Of a stretch of 64,000 nucleotides of DNA, positions 46,761 through 55,198 are shown piece after piece; positions within the stretch are counted from its first letter, which is position 1; every line of letters starts with the position of its first letter. The notes below the pieces were generated by a model. The model did not search any database and was not told the DNA's origin. It saw only the letters and a list, made by a program, of their open reading frames with translations. This DNA is from Corynebacterium sp. (GTDB lineage Bacteria > Actinomycetota > Actinomycetes > Mycobacteriales > Mycobacteriaceae). The stretch spans positions 1-64,000 of the forward strand of contig NZ_JAUNLP010000001.1 of the NCBI RefSeq assembly GCF_030532195.1. The letters are read 5' to 3'. A program made the translations under genes and the position numbers.

Positions 46761-46825
46761 CACTGCTTTTTGCAGTGCTTTAGCAGCCCAAAATGTGATT
46801 TCGGCAATTGCATTTTGGGCTTTTT
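46761..46825 (+). terminator. Rho-independent terminator after cmk-der
   Basis: A small hairpin CACTGC/GCAGTG (46761-46777) is followed by a strong one, AGCCCAAAATG / CATTTTGGGCT (arms 46785-46795 and 46811-46821, 11 bp perfect), with TTTTT at its end. Confidence 0.88.
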
Positions 46826-46897
46826 GCTGGCATTTTTGAATTTCAACGAGAATATCCGCCAAAGGATATTGCCTACCACTGATAAGGAGATCTGACC

Positions 46898-47911
46898 ATG
46901 GTCAGCCGCGGCAATAACCGTGACAGGGCTAATAACGATCGCAGCGACAATAGCTACGGGCGCGACCCCTTTGGCCCTTCTGGCGATGACTCCGCCACGC
47001 GCTACATCCCGCGAGACCAGGGCGGTAATCAAGGCGATTACCAGGGTGGTTACCGAGACGGCAATCAGGGCTACAACCCGGATGCCGACTTTGCAGGCGA
47101 TGAACCGACGCAGTACTTCGGCGATTCCACCGCAGAGACTCGCTTTGAATCGGCTGGCCCGCAGAATGGTTCGGGCGGACAGCGGGGCAATGGTGGCAAC
47201 GCGAACGGCGGTGGCCAGTACTGGGCGCCGCTCAGCGATGAAGAGCGCGGCTACAACCAGGCCAACCAGGCCCAGGCGTGGGGGCAGGCCAACCAGACTC
47301 AGCAGTATGGCGCTGCTGGCAATGGCAATTACGGAAACAGCGGCAATCCTGGAGGTCCCGTGGGCTCGGGCAATGGCAACAACAATGGCGGCTCGAAGAG
47401 TGGTCGAGGCAAGTCCGTAGCGATTGTCGCCATCGCTGCCGTCGTCGCAATCGTGGCTCTGGTGCTCAGCTTCACATCGGGTGGCTCGGATTCGGATAAG
47501 GAATCGACGCAGGCGACGTCGTCAAGCACGTCGTCGACCCCGAGCCCAACGTCGACGACCTCGGAGGAGCCAACGCCGACGGAGACGGAGGAGACATCGT
47601 CGCCTATTGAGGACACGCGCCAGCGTCTGGAGGATGAGCTGAACAACCTCCGCGAGGCGCCGCCGGCGATCCCGGGGCCGGGCGAGCGTGGCTCGGGCTG
47701 GGGCACGATTCCGCAGGGTGTTGTGGGCAAGAGTCCGGCCACCGTCGAGGTGGAGTTGCGTACCAACGGCTACCAGAACGTCGCAGTTGTCGACGCGCAG
47801 GGCAACCCGACTAACTCCGTTGCGGCGATTATGGGCAAGGTTGCCTCGATTGATCCGCCGGAGGGTCAGATGGCTGAAACCGACACGCCGGTCACCATTT
47901 ACCTGCAGTAA
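46898..47911 (+). CDS. Membrane protein with a C-terminal PASTA-like domain
   Basis: A 337-aa envelope protein. The N-terminal 165 residues are cytoplasmic and low in complexity (Asn, Gly, Gln, Asp; repeats such as GGNQGDYQGGYRDGNQGY). One membrane helix, SVAIVAIAAVVAIVALVLSF, is near 170-190. A Ser/Thr/Glu/Pro stalk follows, then a domain of about 75 residues (GVVGKSPATVEVELRTNGYQ to the end) that looks like a single PASTA-type fold, known to bind peptidoglycan in StkP/PknB-type kinases. No kinase domain is present. AAGGAG lies eight bases before ATG 46898. A wall-sensing role is inferred. Confidence 0.75.
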   Translation: MVSRGNNRDRANNDRSDNSYGRDPFGPSGDDSATRYIPRDQGGNQGDYQGGYRDGNQGYNPDADFAGDEPTQYFGDSTAETRFESAGPQNGSGGQRGNGGNANGGGQYWAPLSDEERGYNQANQAQAWGQANQTQQYGAAGNGNYGNSGNPGGPVGSGNGNNNGGSKSGRGKSVAIVAIAAVVAIVALVLSFTSGGSDSDKESTQATSSSTSSTPSPTSTTSEEPTPTETEETSSPIEDTRQRLEDELNNLREAPPAIPGPGERGSGWGTIPQGVVGKSPATVEVELRTNGYQNVAVVDAQGNPTNSVAAIMGKVASIDPPEGQMAETDTPVTIYLQ

Positions 47912-47934
47912 TACCGTGTGGTTGGGGTTAGCGG

Positions 47935-47949
47935 AGGCGATTTTCGCCT
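47935..47949 (+). terminator. Small hairpin before tRNA-Pro
   Basis: AGGCGA-TTT-TCGCCT, 23 bases after the previous stop. There is no real T-tract, so it is a weak terminator at best. Confidence 0.35.
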
Positions 47950-47997
47950 TCAAACACCAATGATGTAACCTATAGTTCGTTGCACTTTTGGTGCAGC

Positions 47998-48074
47998 CGG
48001 GCTGTAGCGCAGTTTGGTAGCGCACCTCACTGGGGGTGAGGGGGTCGTCGGTTCAAATCCGGTCAGCCCGACCA
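47998..48074 (+). tRNA. tRNA-Pro (anticodon GGG)
   Basis: A complete cloverleaf: acceptor stem CGGGCTG/CAGCCCG, D arm GCGC-AGTTTGGTA-GCGC, anticodon stem CCTCA/TGAGG with loop CTGGGGG (anticodon GGG at its positions 3-5), T loop TTCAAAT, discriminator A, and encoded CCA. It reads the proline codon CCC, and CCU by wobble. A TATAGT lies about 22 bases upstream. A terminator follows at once. Confidence 0.95.
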
Positions 48075-48077
48075 CAT

Positions 48078-48119
48078 ACCGCCGTCGTCTTCCGGGGTTT
48101 TCCCGGGGCGGCGGTTTTT
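48078..48119 (+). terminator. Terminator of tRNA-Pro
   Basis: Stem CCGCCG (48079-48084) pairs with CGGCGG (48109-48114), with an inner CCGGGG/CCCCGG-type pairing, and is followed by TTTTTATTTTT. Confidence 0.85.
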
Positions 48120-48135
48120 ATTTTTGCCCCAGGTT

Positions 48136-48201
48136 AGTGACTAGGTTTATAGCAATTTAGAGTGAATTTTTCACGCAGAAACTGCCATAAGCCTAGTCAC
48201 T
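48136..48201. other. Nested stem-loop between tRNA-Pro and the DM13 gene
   Basis: Outer arms AGTGACTAGGTTTAT and ATAAGCCTAGTCACT (48136-48150, 48187-48201) pair over 15 positions with one G-U. Inside lies a second hairpin GTGAA-TTT-TTCAC (48162-48174). No T-tract follows on the plus strand. It could be the 5' leader structure of the DM13 transcript, a small RNA or an operator. It is not part of the tRNA terminator. Confidence 0.55.
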
Positions 48202-48330
48202 TTCTCGGGCAGAAGGCGAGTATCCAATCCATTCGAGCTTGGAGTCCGTAGCAATAGATGACGCTTGACGACGGGAACACGTTCTCGCGTCGGCGGTTCA
48301 TGATGTCTACAGAGAAAAGGACCAGGCACG

Positions 48331-48966
48331 ATGGAGAAAAACGAAGCTTTCAACCACGATGAGCAGCAGGTGCAGGCAGCAGCAAAGAAAAAGCGCCGCG
48401 GCATCCTGATTGGTGCCGGTGTTGCGGCCGTGGCAGTTGTGGCGGTGGCGGTTGCCGGTGCGGTGTTCAAGCCGTGGCTGCTGTTTGTTGATCGGGAAGT
48501 CAATGAGGACATCCCGCAGGTGGTGGCGATGCGCGCCATGGAGAAGACCGCTGAAGGAAAAGAAGGAAAAGAAGGAAATGAGGTCACCTTGGTCAAGCAG
48601 GGGGAGTTCATCTCCCATGAACACTCAACCAAGGGCACGGCATCGCTGGTCAAGGATGAGAAGACCGGTAACTACCAGGTGGTCTTGACTGGGCTGGAGA
48701 CCTCCAATGGCCCGGATGTGCATGTATGGCTGAGCAAGGCCCCCGTCGTGGAAGGCAAGGACGGTTGGTTTGTTGCCGGCAAGCACGAGCACCTGGACCT
48801 CGGGGCAATCAAGGGCAACCGCGGCAACCAGGTCTACGAAGTGCTCACAGGAGCTATGCCAGAGTCCGCACCAGAGCCCGCACCAGAGCAGTGGACATCG
48901 GTGGTGCTGTGGTGCGATGACTTCAATGTGTCCTTCGGCGCAGCAGAGCTGAAACAGCAGAGCTGA
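48331..48966 (+). CDS. Membrane-anchored DM13-domain protein
   Basis: A 211-aa protein. A basic stretch KKKRR precedes a membrane helix (about 24-44, ILIGAGVAAVAVVAVAVAGA), so the rest faces outside. From about 87 the DM13 domain is clear: VKQGEFISHEHSTKGTASLV, GPDVHVWLSKA, IKGNRGNQVYEV and VVLWCDDFNVSFG, with the single conserved Cys in LWCDDF. DM13 domains are proposed to act in redox or electron transfer at the cell surface. A short KEGKEGNE repeat and a PEPAPEP tract flank the domain. AAAGGA lies 11 bases before ATG 48331. It converges with rraA, with a gap of one base. Confidence 0.8.
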   Translation: MEKNEAFNHDEQQVQAAAKKKRRGILIGAGVAAVAVVAVAVAGAVFKPWLLFVDREVNEDIPQVVAMRAMEKTAEGKEGKEGNEVTLVKQGEFISHEHSTKGTASLVKDEKTGNYQVVLTGLETSNGPDVHVWLSKAPVVEGKDGWFVAGKHEHLDLGAIKGNRGNQVYEVLTGAMPESAPEPAPEQWTSVVLWCDDFNVSFGAAELKQQS

Positions 48967-48967
48967 C

Positions 48968-49441
48968 CTAGCGCACGACAATGCCGTCGGAGTCGGCGTA
49001 AAGAGTCTCGCCCGGGACGAAATCGATGCCGCCGAAGGAGACGACGACATCGCGTTCGCCCTCGCCAGTCTTGGTGGACTTGCGCGGATTGGTACCAATC
49101 GCCTTGCAGCCGAAGTCCATCTGGCCGATGAGCTTGGAATCGCGGATGGCGCCGTTGACCACCACGCCCGCCCAGCCGTTGTCTTTCCCCAGGCCTGCAA
49201 TAACGTCGCCGACCAGCGCGGTGTGGACCGAGGCGTCGCCGTCGATGACGAGGACGCCGCCGTCGGAGGGCTCGGAGAGCACCTTCTTCAGCAGGGCGTT
49301 GTCCTGGAAGCACTTGACCGTGGAGATTGTGCCGCAGAACTCGATACGCCCGCCGAGGTTGCGCATCTGGGTGTCGCAGGAGCGGACGTCGGGGCCGATT
49401 TCGTCGACAAGGTCAGCGGTCGGGATGAATTCGATGGTCAT
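48968..49441 (-). CDS. rraA: RraA-family protein
   Basis: A 157-aa protein of the RraA / HMG-aldolase family. [19 protein letters not shown] and [14 protein letters not shown] (with the Arg-Asp pair used for metal and pyruvate binding) are typical. In E. coli RraA inhibits RNase E; many homologues are 4-hydroxy-4-methyl-2-oxoglutarate/oxaloacetate lyases. The sequence does not decide which applies here. GGA lies eight bases before ATG 49441. It is divergent from secA2. Confidence 0.88.
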   Translation of the reverse strand: MTIEFIPTADLVDEIGPDVRSCDTQMRNLGGRIEFCGTISTVKCFQDNALLKKVLSEPSDGGVLVIDGDASVHTALVGDVIAGLGKDNGWAGVVVNGAIRDSKLIGQMDFGCKAIGTNPRKSTKTGEGERDVVVSFGGIDFVPGETLYADSDGIVVR

Positions 49442-49642
49442 GCTAAAAGTCCTTCCGAAAAAGTCATATCCAGTAAATGGTGCTGCATTTATGTGTGTTC
49501 CATTGTTTCAGACCGCGAGTGTGACCAACGGCATATGGTGCAAATACGCTGACCGCGAATCACTTTCCGATGTGTGAGGTTCATTGATTACTCTGGGAAG
49601 TCAGAACGCGCCGACAACCACTCGTGCGTAGGAAAGGAAAAA

Positions 49643-51922
49643 ATGGCTGGGTTGAATTGGTTCTGGAAAGCTCTGGGCGGCAAGCAGGGGCGCAACCAGA
49701 AGCGCAGCGTGGGGCTGGTGGCAAAGGCAAAAGAGCTGGAGCCGACGCTGCAATCGCTATCCGATACCGACCTAGCCGACTACGCTCGCAACCACGCCGA
49801 TGATGCCCCAGAGCTGCTCGCCGCACTGCGTGAGGTGTCCTGTCGCGCGCTGGATATGCGCCCCTTCGACGTCCAGCTTCAAGGCGCTCTGGCCATGATG
49901 GAAGGTGACGTTATTCAGATGGCCACCGGCGAGGGCAAGACTCTCTCCGGCGCGCTGGCCGCCGCCGGTTTCGCGCTGCGCGGTCACCGCGTACACAGCG
50001 TGACTGTGAACTCCTACCTGGCAGGCCGCGACGCGCAGTGGATGCGGCCGTTGTTCAGCTTCCTCGGGCTCACCGTCGCGGCTATTTCGCCGCAGGATGG
50101 TTCGGATGAGCGTCGCCAAGCATATGCGGCGAACATCGTCTACGCCGCTGTCAACGAGCTGGGCTTTGACGTATTGCGCGACCGCTGCGCCCCAGCAATA
50201 GAAGACCGCGTGCAGTCGCCGGCGGACGTCGTCATTATCGACGAGGCCGATTCCGTGCTGGTCGACGAAGCGCTGGTCCCGCTCGTGCTCGCCGGCAGTG
50301 AGCCGGGCACCGCGCCGACCGGGCAGATCACGGACGTGGTGCGCCGCCTGCAGCTGGGTGATGACTACACCGTCGACGAAGGCCGACGCAACGTCTTTCT
50401 CACCGACCGCGGCGCCGCCCGCGTAGAACGCTATCTCGGCATCGGCTCGCTTTACGACGAAGAACATGTCGGCTCCACCCTGGTACAGGTCAACGTTGCG
50501 TTGCACGCCCATGAGCTGCTGCAGCGAGATGTTGACTACATTGTGCGCGATGGCAAGGTAGCCCTGATTGATGCCTCCCGTGGCCGCGTGGCGGAGTTGC
50601 AGCGCTGGCCGGACGGCTTGCAAGCAGCCGTAGAGGCCAAGGAGGGCCTGCAGGTCTCCGAGGGGGGCCGAATCCTGGACTCCATGACCATTCAGCAGCT
50701 GATCGGCCGCTACAACATCACCGCCGGCATGACGGGCACCGCAACGTCGGCAGGCGACCAGTTCCGCGAATTCTACGGCCTGCACGTCTCCGTCATCGAG
50801 CCAAATGTGCCGTGCATCCGCGTCGACGAACCCGACCGCATCTACGCCACCACCGATGACGCGTTTAGCGCGCTTGTCGACGAAGTCGTGGAGATCAATA
50901 GCACTGGTCGGCCGATACTTGTTGGCACCCGTGATGTGGCGGAGTCGGAACGGTTGGCCGATGCGTTGGTACTCCGCGGCATCGAGTCGGCGGTCCTCAA
51001 CGCGAAAAACGATGAGCTGGAAGCAGAAGTCATCGCAGAGGCCGGTGCAATCGGGCGCGTGACGGTATCCACACAGATGGCTGGCCGTGGTACCGATATT
51101 CGCCTCGGCGGTGCGGATGAACACGACCGCGACGCTGTGGTGGAGCGCGGCGGACTGTGCGTCATTGGCCTGGGTAAGCACCGCACGGATCGCCTGGACA
51201 ATCAGCTGCGCGGTCGCGCCGGGCGACAGGGTGACCCTGGCTCCTCGGTGTTCTTTGTCTCGTTGGATGACCCGGTGATTTCCGAAGGTGCCGCGGGCGA
51301 GACGCTCAGCGTGCTGCCGGAGGACGACGGTCGCGTGCGGGATAAGAAGGCCTACCAGTTTGTGGACCGTGCACAGCGCGTGACAGAGGCGACCATGCTG
51401 TCGATTCATGCGACGACGTGGAAGTACAACAAGCTGATTGGTGATCAGCGCGAGATTTTGGACGAGCGCCGTGAGAAGCTGCTGACGACGCAGACTGCGT
51501 GGGAGGAGCTCAAGCAGCGGGCATCGGCACGTGCCAAGGAAGTCGAAGCAGCAGTGGGCGAGGACGTTGCTGTACGTGCAGCACGCGAGATTATGCTCTT
51601 CCACTTGGACCGTGGCTGGTCGGACCACTTGGCTGACCTCGATGACCTGCGCGAGTCCATTCACCTGCGCGCATTGGCCAAGGAAAGCCCCATTGATGAA
51701 TTCCACCGCGCGGCTATCGGCGCCTTTAAGAATTTGGTGAACAATGCCGTGACGGAGTCTGTGGAGACTTTCCAGGAAGTTGACATCGACGAAGACGGGG
51801 CACACTTGGAAGACGCTGGCTTGGCGCGTCCAAGTTCGACGTGGACCTACATGGTCAACGACAACCCGCTCAGCAACGGCGGTGGCTCGGTCATTGGGTC
51901 TGTTGTGGCGATGTTCCGTTAA
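49643..51922 (+). CDS. secA2: Accessory preprotein translocase ATPase SecA2
   Basis: A 759-aa SecA-type motor. Walker A is ATGEGKT, Walker B is IIDEADSVLVDEA, and STQMAGRGTDIRLGG and LRGRAGRQGDPGSS are the helicase-II motifs. It is shorter than housekeeping SecA, lacks the C-terminal zinc-binding tail and lies in the secA2 place of actinobacteria (upstream of odhI/garA). It exports a small subset of proteins through SecYEG. ATG 49643 follows AGGAAAGGA by four to five bases; the longer frame from 49574 is rejected. Confidence 0.9.
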   Translation: MAGLNWFWKALGGKQGRNQKRSVGLVAKAKELEPTLQSLSDTDLADYARNHADDAPELLAALREVSCRALDMRPFDVQLQGALAMMEGDVIQMATGEGKTLSGALAAAGFALRGHRVHSVTVNSYLAGRDAQWMRPLFSFLGLTVAAISPQDGSDERRQAYAANIVYAAVNELGFDVLRDRCAPAIEDRVQSPADVVIIDEADSVLVDEALVPLVLAGSEPGTAPTGQITDVVRRLQLGDDYTVDEGRRNVFLTDRGAARVERYLGIGSLYDEEHVGSTLVQVNVALHAHELLQRDVDYIVRDGKVALIDASRGRVAELQRWPDGLQAAVEAKEGLQVSEGGRILDSMTIQQLIGRYNITAGMTGTATSAGDQFREFYGLHVSVIEPNVPCIRVDEPDRIYATTDDAFSALVDEVVEINSTGRPILVGTRDVAESERLADALVLRGIESAVLNAKNDELEAEVIAEAGAIGRVTVSTQMAGRGTDIRLGGADEHDRDAVVERGGLCVIGLGKHRTDRLDNQLRGRAGRQGDPGSSVFFVSLDDPVISEGAAGETLSVLPEDDGRVRDKKAYQFVDRAQRVTEATMLSIHATTWKYNKLIGDQREILDERREKLLTTQTAWEELKQRASARAKEVEAAVGEDVAVRAAREIMLFHLDRGWSDHLADLDDLRESIHLRALAKESPIDEFHRAAIGAFKNLVNNAVTESVETFQEVDIDEDGAHLEDAGLARPSSTWTYMVNDNPLSNGGGSVIGSVVAMFR

Positions 51923-52206
51923 TAGTTCGGTCAATGGTTCTGTTACGCCGAGCTTGGTTTTCGGCCGGCAAACGACCAGACATTGATAACAATTTGATTA
52001 TTTTTGTCCTCGGGGTGGTTTAGGTACACCCGCTGAGGAGAGCCCTCATTTCTCCCCGTTTACGCATATCAATCATGTTGTGACCAGGTGGAATGTGAGC
52101 TGCGTCACCGGGGTGTTGTGTGTGCGAGGCAACACGCAATCCCACGGGGGCGCTATTATCTATCAAGTAACAGGTAAATCGCCCAAGGTTATCCGGAGGG
52201 AAAGAT

Positions 52207-52632
52207 ATGACTAGCAATAGCGGCCAGCCAGAGGCTTCGGTCGAGACCACCTCGGTCTTCCGTGCAGATTTGCTGAAGGAAATGGAGTCCAGCTCAAATG
52301 CGGACTCTGCGGTCTCCGGTGTTGAAGGACTGCCGGCAGGATCGGCGCTCCTGGTCGTCAAGCGTGGACCGAATGCCGGTTCTCGTTTCCTGCTGGATCA
52401 GGCAGTTACTACCGCTGGTCGTCACCCGGACAGCGACATCTTCCTCGATGATGTGACTGTTTCTCGTCGTCACGCAGAGTTCCGCAAGAACGGTGACGCA
52501 TACGAGGTCGTTGATGTGGGATCGCTGAACGGCACCTACGTTAACCGTGAGCCGAAGAACTCCGCTGTTTTGGCCAATGGTGATGAAGTACAGGTGGGCA
52601 AGTTCCGTCTGGTATTCCTGACCGCTAACTAA
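52207..52632 (+). CDS. odhI: FHA-domain regulator OdhI (GarA)
   Basis: A 141-aa inhibitor of 2-oxoglutarate dehydrogenase. The phospho-switch ETTSVF is at 13-18, with Thr14 and Thr15 as in C. glutamicum OdhI, where PknG and other kinases act. The FHA domain (about 45-138) keeps GRHPDSD, VSRRHAEF and SLNGTYVN. In the unphosphorylated form it binds OdhA and slows the TCA cycle in favour of glutamate synthesis. GGAGGGAAAG precedes ATG 52207, and TATTAT lies about 55 bases upstream. Confidence 0.96.
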   Translation: MTSNSGQPEASVETTSVFRADLLKEMESSSNADSAVSGVEGLPAGSALLVVKRGPNAGSRFLLDQAVTTAGRHPDSDIFLDDVTVSRRHAEFRKNGDAYEVVDVGSLNGTYVNREPKNSAVLANGDEVQVGKFRLVFLTAN

Positions 52633-52804
52633 GCGGCTGTCGGCGTATCTCGCCGACGTGGAAGAAATGCGTGCACGGCAAGGCGCTGAGCAGTAATTGT
52701 TGCAAAGACAGTTTTATTGTGACGGTGTTATTGTTCAGCCTCCCCGTGTATGTTTTCTTTTAGGCAGTTAATCCCTTAAATCTTTGTAAAGGCTCAGAAA
52801 AGCA

Positions 52805-53563
52805 GTGGCAGCAGTACACAAATCAGCGGTTTCGCAGCCGACGTCGTCGGAAAGCGGTGCGAAGCAGGCGCGCTCGGTGGGCAAGAAGAAGACCATCGGT
52901 GCTGTGCTGAAGGAAGTTAAAGTTGAATTTCCGGACGTGACGCTGTCGAAGATTCGCTTCCTTGAGTCGGAGGGGCTGCTGTGCCCGTCGCGAAGCTCGT
53001 CGGGCTATCGCCGCTACAGCCAAGCGGACATTGATCGCCTGCGCTACATTCTGACTGTTCAGCGGGATAATTACCTGCCGCTGAAGGTCATCAAGGAACA
53101 GCTCGATGAAATTGATGCGGGCAATGCAGCCGGGGACGGCCTGGCATCGGTCACTCCGCTGGTCACGGCAGATCAGTTCCGTGAGGCCGCGGTTGTCTCG
53201 CTGACGCAGGTCGAGCTGGCAGAGCGCACAGGTGCTAGCGAGCAGTTCATCACTGAGCTGGTTCGTGTTGGTCTGATTACTCCGGACACGCTGAACATGT
53301 TCGATGGCGACGACCTGCTGATTGCAGAGACTGCTGTGAAGCTCTCCGAGTTTGGCCTTGATGCTCGCCATTTGAAGACGGTGCGCACTGCCGCGTCCCG
53401 TGAGGCGGACTTGGTGTCGCTCGCCGCCAGCCCGATGAGCAAGTCGCGTGCGGCAAGTGGCAAGCAGAAGGCTGTGGAGATGGGCCGTGAGATGACCGCG
53501 CTGATGGTCACGCTGCACGGCACATTGGTCAAGCGCCAGGTCAACAAGGACCTGGGGAAGTAG
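52805..53563 (+). CDS. ftsR: MerR-family regulator FtsR
   Basis: A 252-aa MerR-type regulator in the Rv1828 position. In C. glutamicum the orthologue FtsR controls ftsZ and thus cell division. The winged helix-turn-helix is at about 30-100 (TIGAVLKEVKVEFPDVTLSK, SGYRRYSQADIDRLRYIL). A second helical domain (about 115-205) is typical of this subfamily. The N-terminal 25 residues are a Ser/Lys-rich tail. GTG 52805 has no strong ribosome site. It is followed by the DUF151 gene after 30 bases. Confidence 0.9.
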   Translation: MAAVHKSAVSQPTSSESGAKQARSVGKKKTIGAVLKEVKVEFPDVTLSKIRFLESEGLLCPSRSSSGYRRYSQADIDRLRYILTVQRDNYLPLKVIKEQLDEIDAGNAAGDGLASVTPLVTADQFREAAVVSLTQVELAERTGASEQFITELVRVGLITPDTLNMFDGDDLLIAETAVKLSEFGLDARHLKTVRTAASREADLVSLAASPMSKSRAASGKQKAVEMGREMTALMVTLHGTLVKRQVNKDLGK

Positions 53564-53577
53564 TTTTCCGGGCACGG

Positions 53578-53583
53578 TATAGT
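53578..53583 (+). promoter_or_regulatory. -10 element before the DUF151 gene
   Basis: TATAGT ends 10 bases before ATG 53594, and no Shine-Dalgarno intervenes. The mRNA may start within a few bases of the ATG. No -35 is evident, and read-through from ftsR is also likely. Confidence 0.4.
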
Positions 53584-53593
53584 CTTCGCTGTT

Positions 53594-54202
53594 ATGGACG
53601 AACAACTCGTTGAAGTCAAGTTTCTAGACTGGATGACGCATCCGCCAGAGGATGATCCAGTGTTGTTACTGCACGCCGAAGAGGTCAATCGCATCGTCCC
53701 GATTTGGATTGATGTGACTTCTGCGACGCAGTACTCCGCCCGTGAGACCGGCACGACGCAGCGTCGCCCGGGTATGCATGAGGTCTTCGCGGATACGCTC
53801 GACTTGGTCGGGCAGAGCGCGTTGCGTGGGCAAATCACCGGTGTGCATGAGGGGGGCTTCATCGCCAGCTTGGTGCTGGAGGGTGGCACGGAAATTGATA
53901 TGCGTCCGTCAGATCTCGTGTTGATTGCCGCTGAGCTGGAGGTTCCGCTTTATATCGCGCGCGATGTGTTGGATATGTCATCAGTGCCGGCGCGGTTGGT
54001 CGCGACGAACGGCGGTTCGCTTGCCGACGATGCAGAGAGCGATTCGGTGGAAGCCTCGGTGTCGGAGTTTGCGCAATTCCTCGACAGTATTGATGCCGAT
54101 TACTTCGCGGAGTCCCATGGTGCACCGGAGGATGACTTCGGAGACGACTCAAGCGGCGGTCCAAGCGGAGACTCCGATGGTAAATCGGACCGCGATGACT
54201 GA
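53594..54202 (+). CDS. DUF151 (bifunctional nuclease) family protein
   Basis: A 202-aa orthologue of Rv1829. The DUF151 domain covers about 1-135, with PVLLLHAEEVNRIVPIWID, RPGMHEVFADTLDLVG and IDMRPSDLVLIAAELEVPLY. Plant and some bacterial members have RNase/DNase activity. In M. tuberculosis this family sits in the same garA-Rv1828-Rv1829-Rv1830 group. The C-terminal 60 residues are acidic and disordered, ending in a Ser/Gly/Asp run. Confidence 0.87.
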   Translation: MDEQLVEVKFLDWMTHPPEDDPVLLLHAEEVNRIVPIWIDVTSATQYSARETGTTQRRPGMHEVFADTLDLVGQSALRGQITGVHEGGFIASLVLEGGTEIDMRPSDLVLIAAELEVPLYIARDVLDMSSVPARLVATNGGSLADDAESDSVEASVSEFAQFLDSIDADYFAESHGAPEDDFGDDSSGGPSGDSDGKSDRDD

Positions 54203-54374
54203 GACAGTAGTTAATTACTGTGACTCGATGGGGTAATTGTTAGCTCCTGAGGTCAATAGCTTTTCTTGCATCTCCCCATTTATGGGGTAGTTTTCGGATG
54301 GGGATAAATTTTTCCATCCTGGGCTTTTATTGCCCGTAGTGTGGTTGAGCTGCGTAAATCGCAGGAGTGAACTT

Positions 54375-54395
54375 TAAACCTAAACTTTAGGTTTA
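54375..54395. promoter_or_regulatory. Perfect 21-bp palindrome upstream of the second MerR gene
   Basis: Arms TAAACCTAAA and TTTAGGTTTA around a central C, with no mismatch. It lies 93 bases before ATG 54489 and 28 bases before a TTGACA (54424-54429), which with GATAAA (54450-54455) forms a promoter with a 20-base spacer of the MerR-controlled type. It is a good operator candidate for the MerR protein itself, for FtsR, or for another dimeric regulator. Confidence 0.6.
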
Positions 54396-54488
54396 GACAT
54401 TCGGCGTGTCTGCCCTAGATGTATTGACAGCCGATTAACCTTGGCGAAAGATAAATAACGGCAGTGAAACTACCTCGGGAGAATTTTT

Positions 54489-55082
54489 ATGGTCGACGAC
54501 AACAGCGGTTCGCTCTTTGGTGACAATGAGCTCCGCCCGGCTCAGTCTGAAGAGCCGCGCGCGGTCCAAGAATCCCTGTTCGACATGGGTCCGGATGAGC
54601 AAGTTGGTTACCGAGTTCCCATTGCATGCCAGGTAGCAGGCATCTCGTACCGCCAGCTGGATTACTGGGCACGCACCGGACTGGTGGAGCCATCCATCCG
54701 CACCGCTAAGGGCTCTGGTACTCAGCGTCTGTACTCTTTCCGCGACATCCTGGTTCTCAAGATTGTCCGCGGCCTGCTGGATACCGGCATCTCCCTGCAG
54801 AATATTCGCCTGGCAGTCGACCGCCTGCGCGACCTCGGTGTTGATGACCTAGCTACCATTACTCTGGTCTCTGACGGTCGTACCGTTTACCAGTGCCGCT
54901 CCAATGAAGAGGTTATCGACTTGCTCAACGGCGGCCAGGGTGTGTTTGGTATTGCAGTGCCGGGCATCATGAAGGAACTGACCGGCACCATCGCCTCGTT
55001 CCCGTCTGAGCGTGTTGATGGCACCCAGACCCACGAGGGTGTGGACGAGCTGGCTGAGCGTCGTCGTCGCCGCATCTCCTAG
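54489..55082 (+). CDS. MerR-family regulator (Rv1830-like)
   Basis: A 197-aa regulator. The MerR helix-turn-helix is at about 42-110 (YRVPIACQVAGISYRQLDYW, GTQRLYSFRDILVLKIVRGL). The C-terminal part is short, with GQGVFGIAVPGIMKEL, as in the mycobacterial orthologue implicated in growth and antibiotic tolerance. The N-terminal 40 residues are acidic. The last residues are a basic RRRRRIS tail. It is preceded by a 286-base region with the 21-bp palindrome, so it probably has its own regulated promoter. Confidence 0.87.
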   Translation: MVDDNSGSLFGDNELRPAQSEEPRAVQESLFDMGPDEQVGYRVPIACQVAGISYRQLDYWARTGLVEPSIRTAKGSGTQRLYSFRDILVLKIVRGLLDTGISLQNIRLAVDRLRDLGVDDLATITLVSDGRTVYQCRSNEEVIDLLNGGQGVFGIAVPGIMKELTGTIASFPSERVDGTQTHEGVDELAERRRRRIS

Positions 55083-55092
55083 GCAGCATAAG

Positions 55093-55181
55093 AAAACCGC
55101 CTCTAGCAGTAGATTTTCGCCCCTTCAGTGCCTTTCCCGAGGTCACTGAGGGAGGGGAACGATCATGCTAGAGGCGGTTTT
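55093..55181. terminator. Bidirectional terminator with nested hairpin
   Basis: Outer arms AAAACCGCCTCTAGCA (55093-55108) and TGCTAGAGGCGGTTTT (55166-55181), 16 bp perfect, give T-runs on both strands. An inner imperfect hairpin, CCCCTTCAGTG / CACTGAGGGAGGGG, fills the loop. It serves the convergent MerR and VWA genes. Confidence 0.88.
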
Positions 55182-55198
55182 TGTGTATCTGTGGGGCG

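Noticed and set aside
45202..46761. Minus-strand frame of 519 codons opposite der
   Set aside because: Antisense of the conserved GTPase; no domain and no ribosome site.
49772..51934. Minus-strand frame of 720 codons opposite secA2
   Set aside because: Shadow of secA2; composition rich in His, Arg and Val with no recognisable motif, and secA2 motifs are all on the plus strand.
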